64,000 nt of DNA from the NCBI GenBank assembly GCA_963751835.1, contig CAVVWD010000038.1, positions 1-64,000 on the forward strand. The letters run 5' to 3'. Made by a program: the position numbers and the translations under genes. Source of the stretch: JACVRW01 sp963751835 (lineage in GTDB: Bacteria; Actinomycetota; Thermoleophilia; Solirubrobacterales; Thermoleophilaceae). Positions 16,824 to 29,778 of the stretch are shown piece by piece. The notes below the pieces were generated by a model, which saw only the letters and a program-made list of their open reading frames with translations, was not told where the DNA came from and searched no databases. Numbering within the stretch: the first letter of the stretch is position 1; every line of letters begins with the position of its first letter.

Positions 16824-17809
16824 ATGGCCTCCGAAGAGGAGCTTGTGCTGGGCGTGGATGTGGGCGGCACGAAGGTGGCCGTGGCGGCGCTGCGCGGCGC
16901 GGAAGTGGCGGGGCGAGCCGAGCAGCCGACCGTGCTCGAGAGCAGCTCGGCACTCCTCGACGGGCTCGAGGCGACGGCGCGCGAGGTGATCGCGCAGTAT
17001 GGCCGGCCGGCCGCGATCGGCGTGGGCGTTCCCTCGCAGATCATCTACGCCACCGGGACCGTCGAGACGAGCGTCAACATTCCGCTGGCGGGTGTCGGCC
17101 TGCGCGAGGAGCTGGGGCGGCGCTTCGGCGTCCCCGTGTTCGTCGACAACGACGCCAACGTGGCCGCCTTCGCCGAGGCGCGCATGCTCGGCTGCGACGA
17201 GCTGGTGATGCTCACGCTCGGAACGGGGGTCGGCGGCGGCGTCGTAACGGCCGGGCGCATCTTCCGCGGTGCGCACGGTCTCGGCGCCGAGCTCGGCCAC
17301 TTCACGCTCAGCCCCGATGGGCCGCCCTGCCCCGGAAACTGCCCGAACCACGGCTGCGTGGAGTCGTACTGCTCCGGCCAGGCGCTCGAGCGCGACGCCA
17401 CGGAGCTGGCGCGGGACAAGCCCGACAGCCGGCTATCCGGCGCGCTCGGCAGCGACGGGCGCGTGTCCGGACGCGAGCTCGTGCTCGCGGCCGAGCGGGG
17501 CGACCCGGACGCTCTTCTCGTCTTCGACCGCTTCGCCCGGATGCTGGGTGTCGCGATCGCGGGTTATGTGAACGTGTTCGAGCCGGAGCGGATGGTGATC
17601 GGCGGCGGGCTCTCGCGCGCGTCCCACCTCTACCTGGACCGGGCAGTCCAGGAGGCGGGCGCCCGGGCGCTCCCGGCACTGTTCCGGCGCGTGGAGATCT
17701 CGCTTGCCCAGCGCGGCCCGGACGCCGGCGTGATCGGGGCGGGACTGCTTGCCGCGCACGAGATTGGGCATAGTGGACAGGCCAACCCGACAGCTACCGA
17801 AGGATCGGT

Positions 17810-17813
<4 letters not shown>
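16824..17813 (+). CDS. ROK-family glucokinase
   Basis: The 329-residue kinase probably phosphorylates glucose for entry into the pathway encoded around it. It has LGVDVGGTKVAVAAL at the N-terminus, FVDNDANVAAFAEA with the catalytic Asp, LTLGTGVGGGVV, and a zinc loop CPGNCPNHGCVESYC. The zinc spacing differs slightly from the classic CxCGxxGCxE but keeps the cysteines. Its stop overlaps the tkt start (ATGA), so supply is coupled to transketolase. The glucose assignment rests on context; other hexoses are possible. Confidence 0.85.
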
Positions 17814-19840
<2,027 letters not shown>

Positions 19841-19861
19841 GGCCGAGGAGAGGAGTGCGCG

Positions 19862-22558
19862 ATGAGCGTCGGAGCAGGAGTCAACCAGCGGCTCGCGGCG
19901 CTGACCGCCGCCGGCACCAGCGTCTGGCTCGACCAGATCCGGCGCAGCATGATCACGGGCGGCGAGCTCGAGCGGCTCGTGCGCGAGGACTCCCTGCGCG
20001 GGGTCACCTCGAACCCCGCGATCTTCGAGAAGGCGATCCTCGGCTCGACCGACTATGACGAGCAGGTTGCGGAACTGGCCGAACGGGGCCTGTCCGCGCG
20101 CGAGATCTACGACGAGCTGGCGATCCTCGACGTTCAGCTCGCCTGCGACGTGCTGCGCCCGGTGTGGGAGGAGGCGAGCCACGGGGACGGCTTCGTTTCG
20201 CTCGAGGTCGAGCCCGGGCTCGCGCACGACACGGAGGGAACGCTGACGCAGGCGCGCGACTACTGGGCCCGCGTCGACCGGCCCGAACCTCTTCATCAAG
20301 ATCCCGGGCACCGAGGAGGGCGTGCCGGCGATCGAGGAGGCGATCGCCTCCGGCATCAACGTCAACGTGACGCTGCTGTTCTCGGTTGAGTCCTACAACG
20401 CCATCGCGGAGGCGTACATCCGCGGGATGGAGCGCCGCCACGAGGCCGGAGAGTCACTCGACGTCCACTCGGTGGCGAGCTTCTTCGTCTCGCGCGTGGA
20501 CACGGAGGTCGACAAGCGCCTTGCAGAGGCGGGCAAGGAGGAGCTGATCGGGATCGCGGCGATCGCGAACGCGCGCGCCGCCTACCAGCGCTTCAAGGAG
20601 CTCTTCCTGGGCGAGCGCTTCGCGAAGCTGCGCGAGGCCGGCGCCCCACTGCAGCGCCCGCTTTGGGCGTCCACCGGTGTAAAGGACCCGCGCTACCCCG
20701 AGACCAAGTACGTGGACAGCCTGGTCGCGCCGCACACCGTCAACACGATGCCGATGCCGACGATGCTGGCCTGCGAGGAGCAGCTCGAGGTGACCGGGGC
20801 GACGGCCGACCAGGACCCGAGCGCCGACCTCGAGCGGCTCGCCGAGGCCGGGATCGACATGGGTGATGTGACCGCCAAGCTGCTCCGCGACGGCATCGCG
20901 AAGTTCGTCGAGCCCTTCGACGCATTGATCGCCGGCGTGGAGCTCACCCGCGAGGGCATCGTGACCGGCCGCCCGAAGACGATCGAGTCGGTGCTGCCGG
21001 ATGAGCTCGAGCCGCCGATCGCCGAGCGCGTGCGGCAGGCCCAGGCAGAGGAGGTGTCCAAGCGCATCTGGCAGCACGACGAGTCGCTCTGGGGCGGTCC
21101 CGGAGTGCCCGAGATCGGCAACCGGCTCGGCTGGCTCACGATCAGCGAGAAGATGCTCGAGCACGCGGGCGAGCTCGAGGAGTTCGCGGCCGCGGCGAAG
21201 GCTGAGGACTTCGAGCACGCGCTGCTGCTCGGAATGGGGGGCTCGAGCCTGGGCCCCGAGGTGATCAGGCGCTCGTTCGGCGACGTGCCGGACGGCCTCC
21301 GGCTGCACGTGCTCGACTCGACCGACCCCGGTTTCATCCTCGAAACGGAGCGCGCGATCGACCTGGAGCGGACGCTGTTCATCGTCTCCTCCAAGTCGGG
21401 CGGCACGATCGAGACGCTCTCGCACATGCGCTACTTCTACGAGCGCAGCGGCGGGGACGGGAACCGCTTCTGCGCGGTCACCGACCCGGGCAGCCCGCTC
21501 GTCGAGCTGGCACGGGAGCGCGGCTTCCGGCACGTCTTCGAGGCCGACCCGGAGATCGGCGGGCGCTACTCGGTGCTCTCCCATTTCGGGCTCGTGCCGG
21601 CGGCGCTCGCGGGCGTCAACATCCGGGCGCTGCTGCACGGCGCGCAGGTGGCCGAGCAGAACTGCGCGCACCACGACTCGAGCGTGGGCAACTCCGGGCT
21701 CTGGCAGGGCGTGGCGATGGGACAGCTGGCGCTGCTCGGGCGCGACAAGCTCACCTTCGTCGTCTCGGAGCCGATCTCGAGCTTCGGGCTCTGGGTCGAG
21801 CAGCTGATCGCCGAGTCGACCGGCAAGGAGGGGAAGGGGATCCTCCCGGTCGCGGACGAGCCGCTCGGCGAGCCGGACGACTACGGGCCGGACCGGGTGT
21901 TCGCCTACCTGCGCGACGACGACAACCCCGACGAGGAGCTCGACAGCAAGGTCCAGGCGCTCGGGCGCGCCGGACACCCCACCGTCACCGTCTCCACGCA
22001 CGGGCCGGCCGACCTCGGACGAATCTTCTTCTTCGCCGAGTTCGCCGTCGCGGTCGCGGGCTGGGTCCTCGGCATCAACCCATTCGACCAGCCGAACGTG
22101 CAGGAGGCCAAGGACAACACGAACCGGGTCCTCGCCGAGGGCGCGCTCCCGGACGTCGAGCCGGGCGACGTGGGCGGGTTGCTATCCGGCGCCGCCCCCC
22201 CGAACTACGTGGCGATCATGGGCTACGTGACCCCCTCGGCGGAGTTCGACGCGGCGGTGGCCGAGCTGCGTGCGACGATCCGGGCGAGAACGCGGTGTAC
22301 CACGACCTTCGGCTACGGGCCGCGCTTCCTGCACTCGACGGGCCAGATACACAAGGGAGGCCCGCCCACCGGGCTGTTCCTGCAGCTCATTCACGACGGG
22401 GACGAGGACGTGGAGATCCCGGAGGCGGGCTACAGCTTCGGGCACCTCAAGAATGCGCAGGCGGTGGGCGACCTGTTGACCCTTCGCGACCACGGGCTGC
22501 CCGCAGTGCAGGTGCGGCTCGAGGGCGATCCCGCGGACGCCGTTAGGAGGCTGATCTG

Positions 22559-22559
<1 letters not shown>
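19862..22559 (+). CDS. tal-pgi: Bifunctional transaldolase / glucose-6-phosphate isomerase, frameshifted in this sequence
   Basis: Reading runs from the ATG at 19862 to about 20281 and continues one base out of phase from about 20286 to 22559. One C of the CCC at 20282-20284 seems extra, and removing it gives WARVDRPNLFIKIPGTEEG. Joined, the protein is about 898 residues. The transaldolase half has GVTSNPAIFEKAI, INVNVTLLFS, ASFFVSRVDTEVDK and the Schiff-base lysine at 20682-20684 (STGVKDPRY). The isomerase half has LLLGMGGSSLGPEV, FIVSSKSGGTIETL and NPFDQPNVQEAKD. Fused Tal-Pgi proteins are known in actinobacteria. AGGAGG at 22545-22550 serves the next gene, whose ATG overlaps this stop. Confidence 0.9.
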
Positions 22560-23512
<953 letters not shown>

Positions 23513-23514
23513 CG

Positions 23515-25032
23515 ATGGCCACCGTCGAACAGGAGAACCCGCTCGTCGAAGGCCTCGAGCGGCTTCCGGTCCACCCGACCACCGTCGTGATCTTCGGCGG
23601 CACGGGCGATCTCGCGCACCGCAAGCTCCTGCCGGCGTTCTACAACCTCGCGCACGAGGGGGCCCTACCCGAGCGCTTCAACCTGATCGCGGTCGCTCGC
23701 TCCGATATCCCCAAAGACGACTACCGGGCCATGGCTCGCGAGTCGATCGAGCAGCACTCGCGCCGCGAGCCGGACCCGCAGGTGCTGGAGAAGCTGCTCG
23801 AGCGGGTGCGCTACATCCCCGGCAGCTTCGACGACGACAGCGTCTTCGACCGGCTCGAGCGCGAGCTCGCCGAGTTCGACGAGGAGGCGGGGATCGTCTT
23901 CAACCGCGTCTTCTACCTCTCGACCGCGCCGTCGTTCTTCGCGCTGATCATCAACAAGCTCGGCGAGCACGGCCTCGACCGCGTCGATGACGCCGAGGTG
24001 AGGGTGGTGATCGAGAAGCCGTTCGGCACCAGGCTCGCGGAGGCCCAGCAGCTCAACCACGAGGTGCTGTCCGTCCTCTACGAGTCGCAGGTGTTCCGGA
24101 TCGACCACTACCTGGGCAAGGAGACCGTCCAGAACATGCTCGCGTTCCGGTTCGCGAACGGCATGTTCGAGCCGATCTGGAACCGCAACTTCATCGACTA
24201 CGTGCAGATCACCGCTTCGGAGGATCTCGGCATCGGCCGGCGCGCCGGTTACTACGACTCCGCCGGGGCGTTGCGCGACCTGGTCCAGAACCACATGCTT
24301 CAGCTGCTCAGCCTGCTGTGCATGGAGCCGCCCGTGACCTTCACCGCCGACGAGGTGCGCGACGAGAAGGTCAAGGTCCTGCACGCGATCAGCCCTCCGC
24401 GCCGGGACGAGGTCGTGCGTGCCCAGTACACGGCGGGGATGGCCGAGGGCAAGGAGGTCGTGGGCTATCTCGCCGAGGAGGGCGTGCCGGCCGACTCGCG
24501 TACAGAGACCTACGTCGCGCTGCGGCTCGAGGTCGACAACTGGCGCTGGGCAGGCGTGCCGATCTACCTGCGCACCGGCAAGCGGCTCGCACGCAAGGTC
24601 ACCGAGATCGCGGTGACGCTCAAGCCGGTCCCGCACCTCGCCTTCGAGGCGGCGGGCTCGGTGGGCGTGCAGCCGAACCAGCTGATCATGACGATGCAGC
24701 CCAACGAGGGCGTGTCGCTCACGCTGGGGGCCAAGATCCCCGGCACGCGCATGCGGATCCGGCCTGTGAACATGGAGTTCCTCTACGGCACGGCCTTCCT
24801 GTCGCAGTCGCCCGAGGCCTACGAGCGCCTGATCATGGACGCCATGCGCGGCGACGCCACCCTCTTCACGCGCGACGACGAGGTCGAGGCGCAGTGGCAC
24901 ATCATCGACCCGATCCTCGCGAACTGGGCGGAGGACGGCAGCAGCCCGCTCCCGACGTATCCGGCCGGCACGGCGGGTCCCGAGGAGGCGGACACGCTGC
25001 TCGCGCCGGGCCAGCACTGGCGGGCGATCTAG
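23515..25032 (+). CDS. zwf: Glucose-6-phosphate 1-dehydrogenase
   Basis: First enzyme of the oxidative pentose-phosphate route, making 6-phosphogluconolactone and NAD(P)H. The 505-residue protein has the nucleotide motif VIFGGTGDLAHRKLLPAFY, EKPFGT, and the active site RIDHYLGKETVQN with K202 and H198. The ATG at 23515 lies two bases after the previous stop; the much longer in-frame reading upstream overlaps the gnd gene and is not real. opcA follows with no gap. Confidence 0.97.
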   Translation: MATVEQENPLVEGLERLPVHPTTVVIFGGTGDLAHRKLLPAFYNLAHEGALPERFNLIAVARSDIPKDDYRAMARESIEQHSRREPDPQVLEKLLERVRYIPGSFDDDSVFDRLERELAEFDEEAGIVFNRVFYLSTAPSFFALIINKLGEHGLDRVDDAEVRVVIEKPFGTRLAEAQQLNHEVLSVLYESQVFRIDHYLGKETVQNMLAFRFANGMFEPIWNRNFIDYVQITASEDLGIGRRAGYYDSAGALRDLVQNHMLQLLSLLCMEPPVTFTADEVRDEKVKVLHAISPPRRDEVVRAQYTAGMAEGKEVVGYLAEEGVPADSRTETYVALRLEVDNWRWAGVPIYLRTGKRLARKVTEIAVTLKPVPHLAFEAAGSVGVQPNQLIMTMQPNEGVSLTLGAKIPGTRMRIRPVNMEFLYGTAFLSQSPEAYERLIMDAMRGDATLFTRDDEVEAQWHIIDPILANWAEDGSSPLPTYPAGTAGPEEADTLLAPGQHWRAI

Positions 25033-26094
25033 ATGGTCGACGGCGGGGCCGTCTGGTCCGAGCAGGACACCACGCCGTCGGCGATCGAGGCGGCGCTACG
25101 CGAGATGCTCAAGGAGCAGTTCCAGCAGGACGAGGCCTACGCACCGGCGCGGGTCCTCAACCTCGTGGTGGTGGTCGACCGCGAGTGGCGCGGCGAGATC
25201 ATGAACAGGCTCGAGCAGGTGGGGCGTTACAACGCGTCGCGCACGATCCTCTGCGCGGTCGAGGAGGGACGCGAGACGATCGATGCCTGGGCGGCGATCA
25301 CGCACGCCCACGAGCACCGGCCCGGCGAGCTGACGCTGACGCGCGAACGCATCGTCCTCGACATCGGCCCGCACCACCTGGCCAGGCTCGGCACGATCGT
25401 CGACCCGCTGGTGGTGAGCGACATCGCAACGCTCGTTTGGTCGCCGCACGGACACGCCGACGCCGTCGACGCGCTGCTCGGGCTCGCCCAGGTCGTGCTC
25501 ATCGACTCGGTCGGCGAGCCCGACCCTGCGGCGGCCGTGCGGCGCGCGCTCGAGCTCGCGAAGCAGGCCTACCTGGTCGACCTTGCCTGGCTGCGCGGCA
25601 CGCCCTGGCGCGAGCGCGTGGCCACCACCTTCGATCCGCCGCAGTGGCGCCCCGAGCTTGGCCGGATCGACTCCGTCTGCGTCCGCCACCGGCCCGACTC
25701 GGGGGCCGCGGGCGTGCTGTTCTGCGGCTGGCTCGCCTCGCGGCTCGGCTGGGAGGCCGGCTCGCTGATGCAGGCCAACGGGACCCTGCACGGAAAGGCG
25801 CATGGCAAGCGCCAGGACGTGACGCTCGAGCTCGTGCCCGACGAGGGCCAGAGCGTCCCCGGGCTCGCGGGCATCGAGATCTCAACCGCGTCGGGGATGA
25901 GCATCTCGCTCGACCGCGGCCCCGGCGGGCTGGCGGCGCGGCGCGTCGACCCGAAGGGCCGCGAGTCGACCTGGACGGTGCTCGGTGCCTCGCGCGGCGA
26001 GGGAGGCATCCTCGGGGAGGGCATCCGCCAGGCGTTGCTCCGCGACCCCGCATACGAGAGCGCGCTCGGCTGCGCGGAGTCGATGCTGGCGTGA
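25033..26094 (+). CDS. opcA: OpcA, glucose-6-phosphate dehydrogenase assembly protein
   Basis: OpcA proteins promote assembly and activity of glucose-6-phosphate dehydrogenase and almost always sit beside zwf. This 353-residue copy has the family's N-terminal ARVLNLVVVVDREWR, RTILCAVEEG, IVDPLVVSDIATLVW and LVDLAWLRGTPWRE segments. It begins at the base after the zwf stop and ends in a GTGA overlap with pgl, so all three are made together. Confidence 0.93.
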   Translation: MVDGGAVWSEQDTTPSAIEAALREMLKEQFQQDEAYAPARVLNLVVVVDREWRGEIMNRLEQVGRYNASRTILCAVEEGRETIDAWAAITHAHEHRPGELTLTRERIVLDIGPHHLARLGTIVDPLVVSDIATLVWSPHGHADAVDALLGLAQVVLIDSVGEPDPAAAVRRALELAKQAYLVDLAWLRGTPWRERVATTFDPPQWRPELGRIDSVCVRHRPDSGAAGVLFCGWLASRLGWEAGSLMQANGTLHGKAHGKRQDVTLELVPDEGQSVPGLAGIEISTASGMSISLDRGPGGLAARRVDPKGRESTWTVLGASRGEGGILGEGIRQALLRDPAYESALGCAESMLA

Positions 26095-26753
26095 CGTTGC
26101 AGCCCGAGTTCGAGATCTCGGACGATCCGGCCGCCGCCGCGTGCGAGCTGCTGGTGGGGTCCGGCGGCCACGTGGTGGTCACGGGCGGCTCGACGCCACG
26201 CGCTGCCTACGAGCGGGCCGCCGAGCGGCGGACGGACTGGGCGGGCGTCGAGTTCTGGTTCACCGACGAGCGCTGCGTGCCCCCCGATCACGAGCATTCG
26301 AACTACCGCATGGTCGAGCGCGCCCTCTTCTCGAAGATCGAGCGTGCGACCGTCCACCGGATGCAGGGCGAGCTCGGTCCGCAGGACGGCGCCGCGGCCT
26401 ACGAGCGCGAGCTGGAGGAGGCCGGCCCCGATGCCTTCGACCTGATGCTGCTCGGCCTCGGTCCCGACGCCCACACCTGCTCGCTCTTTCCGGGCGACGA
26501 CGCGCTCGGCGAGCGCGAGCGGAAGGTCGTCGGCGTAGAGACGGCGGGGATGGCGCCGCTCGTGCCGCGGATCACTCTTACGCTCCCGGTGGTGAACGGC
26601 GCGCGCCGCAAGTTCCTGCTCGTGACCGGCGAGGACAAGGCCGACGCCGTAGCCCGCGCCTTCTCGGGGCGGCCGGACCCGCGTGCGCCCGCCTCGCTCC
26701 TGGACGGCGAGCTGACCGTGCTGCTCGACCCCGCGGCCGCGGGCCGCCTATGA
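26091..26753 (+). CDS. pgl: 6-phosphogluconolactonase
   Basis: Hydrolyses 6-phosphogluconolactone, the product of Zwf. The 220 residues fit the DevB/SOL family. Motifs are VVTGGSTPRAAYE near the N-terminus, FWFTDERCVPPDHEHSNYRM (the family signature), LLGLGPDAHTCSLFPG with the catalytic His region, and PRITLTLPVVNGAR. The GTG start overlaps the opcA stop, and its own stop overlaps the GH15 start (ATGA). Confidence 0.94.
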   Translation: MTLQPEFEISDDPAAAACELLVGSGGHVVVTGGSTPRAAYERAAERRTDWAGVEFWFTDERCVPPDHEHSNYRMVERALFSKIERATVHRMQGELGPQDGAAAYERELEEAGPDAFDLMLLGLGPDAHTCSLFPGDDALGERERKVVGVETAGMAPLVPRITLTLPVVNGARRKFLLVTGEDKADAVARAFSGRPDPRAPASLLDGELTVLLDPAAAGRL

Positions 26754-28684
26754 GCACCCCCTGGGTCCCGCACGGCGGGCTCGGCGCCGGTCAGTTCCCC
26801 GCGATCGCCGACTATGCCTTCCTCTCGGACTGCGAGACCTGCGCGCTCGTGGCGCCGAATGGCAACGTCGAATGGCTCTGCCTGCCGCGCTTCGACTCCC
26901 CGAGCGTCTTCGGCGCCATCCTCGATCGCGACGCAGGCACCTTCCGGCTCGGGCCGGCGGACGTCGAGGTGCCCGCCGCACGCCGCTACCTCCCCGGCAC
27001 GACCGTGGTCGAGACGAGCTGGGGCACGAGCGGAGGCTGGATCATCGTGCGCGACCTGCTCCTGATCGGGCCCTGGCACCACGAGCACGATCGTTCGCAC
27101 ACACACCGCCGCGCACCCACGGACTACGACGCCGACCACGTGCTGCTGCGGTTGATCCGCTGCGTGAACGGCGAGGTCCAGGTCACGCTCGACTGCGAGC
27201 CGCGCTTCGAGTACGGGCGCCTGAACGGCACTTGGGAGCACACCGGGCCGGGCTACCACGAGGCCTGCTGCACGGGCGAGGGCTGCGACGTCAAGCTCAA
27301 GCTGAACTCGGACATGAACGTCGGCTTCGAGGGCCCGCGCGCCACGGCGCGCACGCTGATGAAGGAAGGCGACACGCTGTTCGTGTCCCTCGCCTGGTCG
27401 GAGCACCCGGGGCCCAGCACCTACGAGGACGCCTACGCGCGGCTCGTCTGGACCGCCCACCACTGGCAGCACTGGCTCGACCACGGCCAGTTCCCCGATC
27501 ACCCCTGGCGCACCCACCTGCAGCGCGCCGCGCTGACGCTGAAGGGCCTCTCGTACTCGCCCACCGGCGCGCTTGTGGCCGCGGCCACCACCTCCCTCCC
27601 CGAGACCCCGGGCGGCGAGCGCAACTGGGACTACCGCTACGCCTGGATCCGCGACGCCACCTTCGCGCTCTGGGGCCTCTACACACTCGGCTTCGACTGG
27701 GAGGCGAACGACTTCTTCTACTTCATCGCCGACGTCGCCGAGGCCGAGCAGGGCCAGCTCCAGATCATGTACGGAATCGACGGCGAGGACGAGCTGACCG
27801 AGGAGGTCCTCGAGCACCTCGGCGGGTACGAGGGAGCGCGCCCGGTGAGGATCGGGAACAGCGCCTACGACCAGGACCAGCACGACGTCTGGGGCGCGCT
27901 GCTCGACTCGGTCTACCTGCACACCAAGTCGCGCGACCACCTGCCGGAGCGGATCTGGCCGATCCTGAAGCGGCAGGTGGAGACGGCGCTCGAGAAGTGG
28001 CGCGAGCCCGATCGCGGGATCTGGGAGGTGCGCGGCGACCCCAAGCACTTCACCTCCTCGAAGCTCATGTGCTGGGTCGCGGCCGACCGCGGCGCGAGGC
28101 TCGCCGAGCTGCGCGGCGAGCTCGATTTCGCCGCCCGCTGGCAGTCCGCCGCCGACGAGATCAAGAACGACATCTGCGAGAACGCCCTCGACGAGCGCGG
28201 CGTGTTCACCCAGCACTACGACACCGACGCTCTCGACGCCTCGGTGCTCCTGATGGTGATGACGCGCTTTCTCTCGTCAGACGACGAGCGAATCGTCAAC
28301 ACCGTGCTCGCGATCGCGGACGAGCTGACCGAGCAGGGGCTCGTGCTCCGCTACCGCGTGCAGGAGACCGACGACGGGCTTGAGGGCGAGGAGGGCACGT
28401 TCACGATCTGCACGTTCTGGCTCGTGTCCGCGCTCGTCGAAATAGGCGAGCAGCAGCGCGCGACGGACCTGTGCGCCAAGCTGCTCGGCTACGCCAGCCC
28501 GCTCGGGCTGTATGCGGAGGAGATCGACGCGCGCTCGGGGCGCCACCTCGGGAACTTCCCGCAGGCGTTCACCCACCTCGCCTTGATCAACGCGGTGATG
28601 CACGTGATCCGCGCCGAGCAGGGCCTGGAGCTGGGCGAGCTGCCACTGGAGCGGGAGCTCACGAGGCAGCGCTCGGTGGACTGA
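26750..28684 (+). CDS. Glycoside hydrolase family 15 (glucoamylase / trehalase-like)
   Basis: A predicted inverting alpha-glucosidase releasing glucose from alpha-glucans or trehalose. The 644-residue protein has the N-terminal beta-sandwich opening IADYAFLSDCETCALVAPNG. The (alpha/alpha)6 barrel carries GERNWDYRYAWIRDATFALWG and EGTFTICTFWLVSAL, where E548 is the likely catalytic base. There is no signal peptide, so it acts on internal substrates such as trehalose or storage glucan. Mycobacterial relatives include a trehalase. Its coupling to pgl suggests that it feeds glucose to the kinase in the same operon. It ends the operon. Confidence 0.88.
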   Translation: MSTPWVPHGGLGAGQFPAIADYAFLSDCETCALVAPNGNVEWLCLPRFDSPSVFGAILDRDAGTFRLGPADVEVPAARRYLPGTTVVETSWGTSGGWIIVRDLLLIGPWHHEHDRSHTHRRAPTDYDADHVLLRLIRCVNGEVQVTLDCEPRFEYGRLNGTWEHTGPGYHEACCTGEGCDVKLKLNSDMNVGFEGPRATARTLMKEGDTLFVSLAWSEHPGPSTYEDAYARLVWTAHHWQHWLDHGQFPDHPWRTHLQRAALTLKGLSYSPTGALVAAATTSLPETPGGERNWDYRYAWIRDATFALWGLYTLGFDWEANDFFYFIADVAEAEQGQLQIMYGIDGEDELTEEVLEHLGGYEGARPVRIGNSAYDQDQHDVWGALLDSVYLHTKSRDHLPERIWPILKRQVETALEKWREPDRGIWEVRGDPKHFTSSKLMCWVAADRGARLAELRGELDFAARWQSAADEIKNDICENALDERGVFTQHYDTDALDASVLLMVMTRFLSSDDERIVNTVLAIADELTEQGLVLRYRVQETDDGLEGEEGTFTICTFWLVSALVEIGEQQRATDLCAKLLGYASPLGLYAEEIDARSGRHLGNFPQAFTHLALINAVMHVIRAEQGLELGELPLERELTRQRSVD

Positions 28685-28757
28685 CGGATGCTGCAGCGCT
28701 CCGTTCGGGCGTGCGAGCGAGGGTTGGGCTGCCCACGACGGCTAGCTGGGGAGGGGT

Positions 28758-28838
28758 GTGGACAGCGGCCGCCAACCCGGCCTTTGATCCAACAATCCTG
28801 CCCTGTGGGGCTCCTGGCCCACTGATCCAGGACAAATC
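28758..28838 (+). repeat. Dispersed intergenic repeat, copy A
   Basis: In the 167-base gap after GH15, a 23-base block beginning GTGGACAGCGGCC matches copy B near 57600 (opposite strand) at 21 of 23 positions by eye. The shorter blocks GCTCCTGGC and CAAATC follow in the same order, with different spacing. No coding potential is seen. It may be a genome-specific intergenic element. Confidence 0.4.
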
Positions 28839-28851
28839 GCGTTTTCTTGAG

Positions 28852-29778
28852 CTACAGCCTCGCGTCCAACGCCATCGCCGCGAACAGCGCCGCGAGATAG
28901 GCCAGCGAGTAGAGATACAGCCGCAAGGCCGTCCGCCGGTCGGCGTTCCTCGTCAGCCGCCAGGCGCCGTAGATGAACACGGCGCCGAGGCCGACCGAGG
29001 CCACCAGATACGGCACCCCGAAGGCGCCGGCGCAGAACGGCAGCTGCGAGACCGCGTACAGGAGGACCGTGTACAGCAGGATCTGGCGGCGGGTCTCGCG
29101 CTCGCCCCGCACGACCGGCAGCATCGGCACGCCGGCGCGCGCGTACTCGTCCTTCATCAGGAGCGACAGCGACCAGAAGTGTGGTGGCGTCCAGAAGAAC
29201 ACGATCGCGAACAGGTAGAAGGCCGTGCCCGACAGCTCGCCGGTGACGGCCGCCCAGGCCACGAGCGGCGGCACCGCTCCGGCGGCTCCTCCGATCACGA
29301 TGTTCTGGGGGGTCGACCGCTTCAGCCAGAGCGTGTAGACGAACACATAGCCGAGCAGCCCGGACAGCGAGAGCGCGGCGGCGAGCAGGTTGACCGTGCT
29401 CGCGAACAGGACGAAGGACGCGACCCCGAGGCCGATCCCGAACCAGAGCGCGGCCGCGGGGGCCACCCGGCCCGACGCCACCGGACGGTCGGCGGTGCGG
29501 GTCATCAGGCGGTCGAGGTCCCGGTCGAGGTAGTGGTTGATCGCCCCGGCGCCGCCCGCCGACAGCGCGCCGCCGAGGCAGGTGAGCGCCACGAGGCCGA
29601 GGGACGGGTCGCCGGCGACATACATGGTCGTGACGGTTGTGAAGAGCAGCAGCGACTGCACCTTCGGCTTGGTCATCTCGACGTAATCCGAGACGACGAC
29701 GCGCCAGCCGCTGCGGGCGGCGCCCTGTGCGGCGTGTGCCCTGGTGGTCACGCCGTCAGCTGCCGGCCGAATGCTCAT
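28852..29778 (-). CDS. ctaB: Protoheme IX farnesyltransferase (heme O synthase)
   Basis: A UbiA-superfamily membrane prenyltransferase adding a farnesyl group to heme B for terminal oxidases. The 308-residue protein has about eight hydrophobic segments. The first Asp-rich motif is in NHYLDRDLDRLMTRTADRPV and the second region is FFWTPPHFWSLSL followed by KDEYARAGVPMLP. The ATG at 29778 overlaps the ctaA stop (ATGA). A longer in-frame reading upstream overlaps ctaA and is rejected. It is last in the ctaC-ctaD-ctaA-ctaB order. Confidence 0.94.
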   Translation of the reverse strand: MSIRPAADGVTTRAHAAQGAARSGWRVVVSDYVEMTKPKVQSLLLFTTVTTMYVAGDPSLGLVALTCLGGALSAGGAGAINHYLDRDLDRLMTRTADRPVASGRVAPAAALWFGIGLGVASFVLFASTVNLLAAALSLSGLLGYVFVYTLWLKRSTPQNIVIGGAAGAVPPLVAWAAVTGELSGTAFYLFAIVFFWTPPHFWSLSLLMKDEYARAGVPMLPVVRGERETRRQILLYTVLLYAVSQLPFCAGAFGVPYLVASVGLGAVFIYGAWRLTRNADRRTALRLYLYSLAYLAALFAAMALDARL

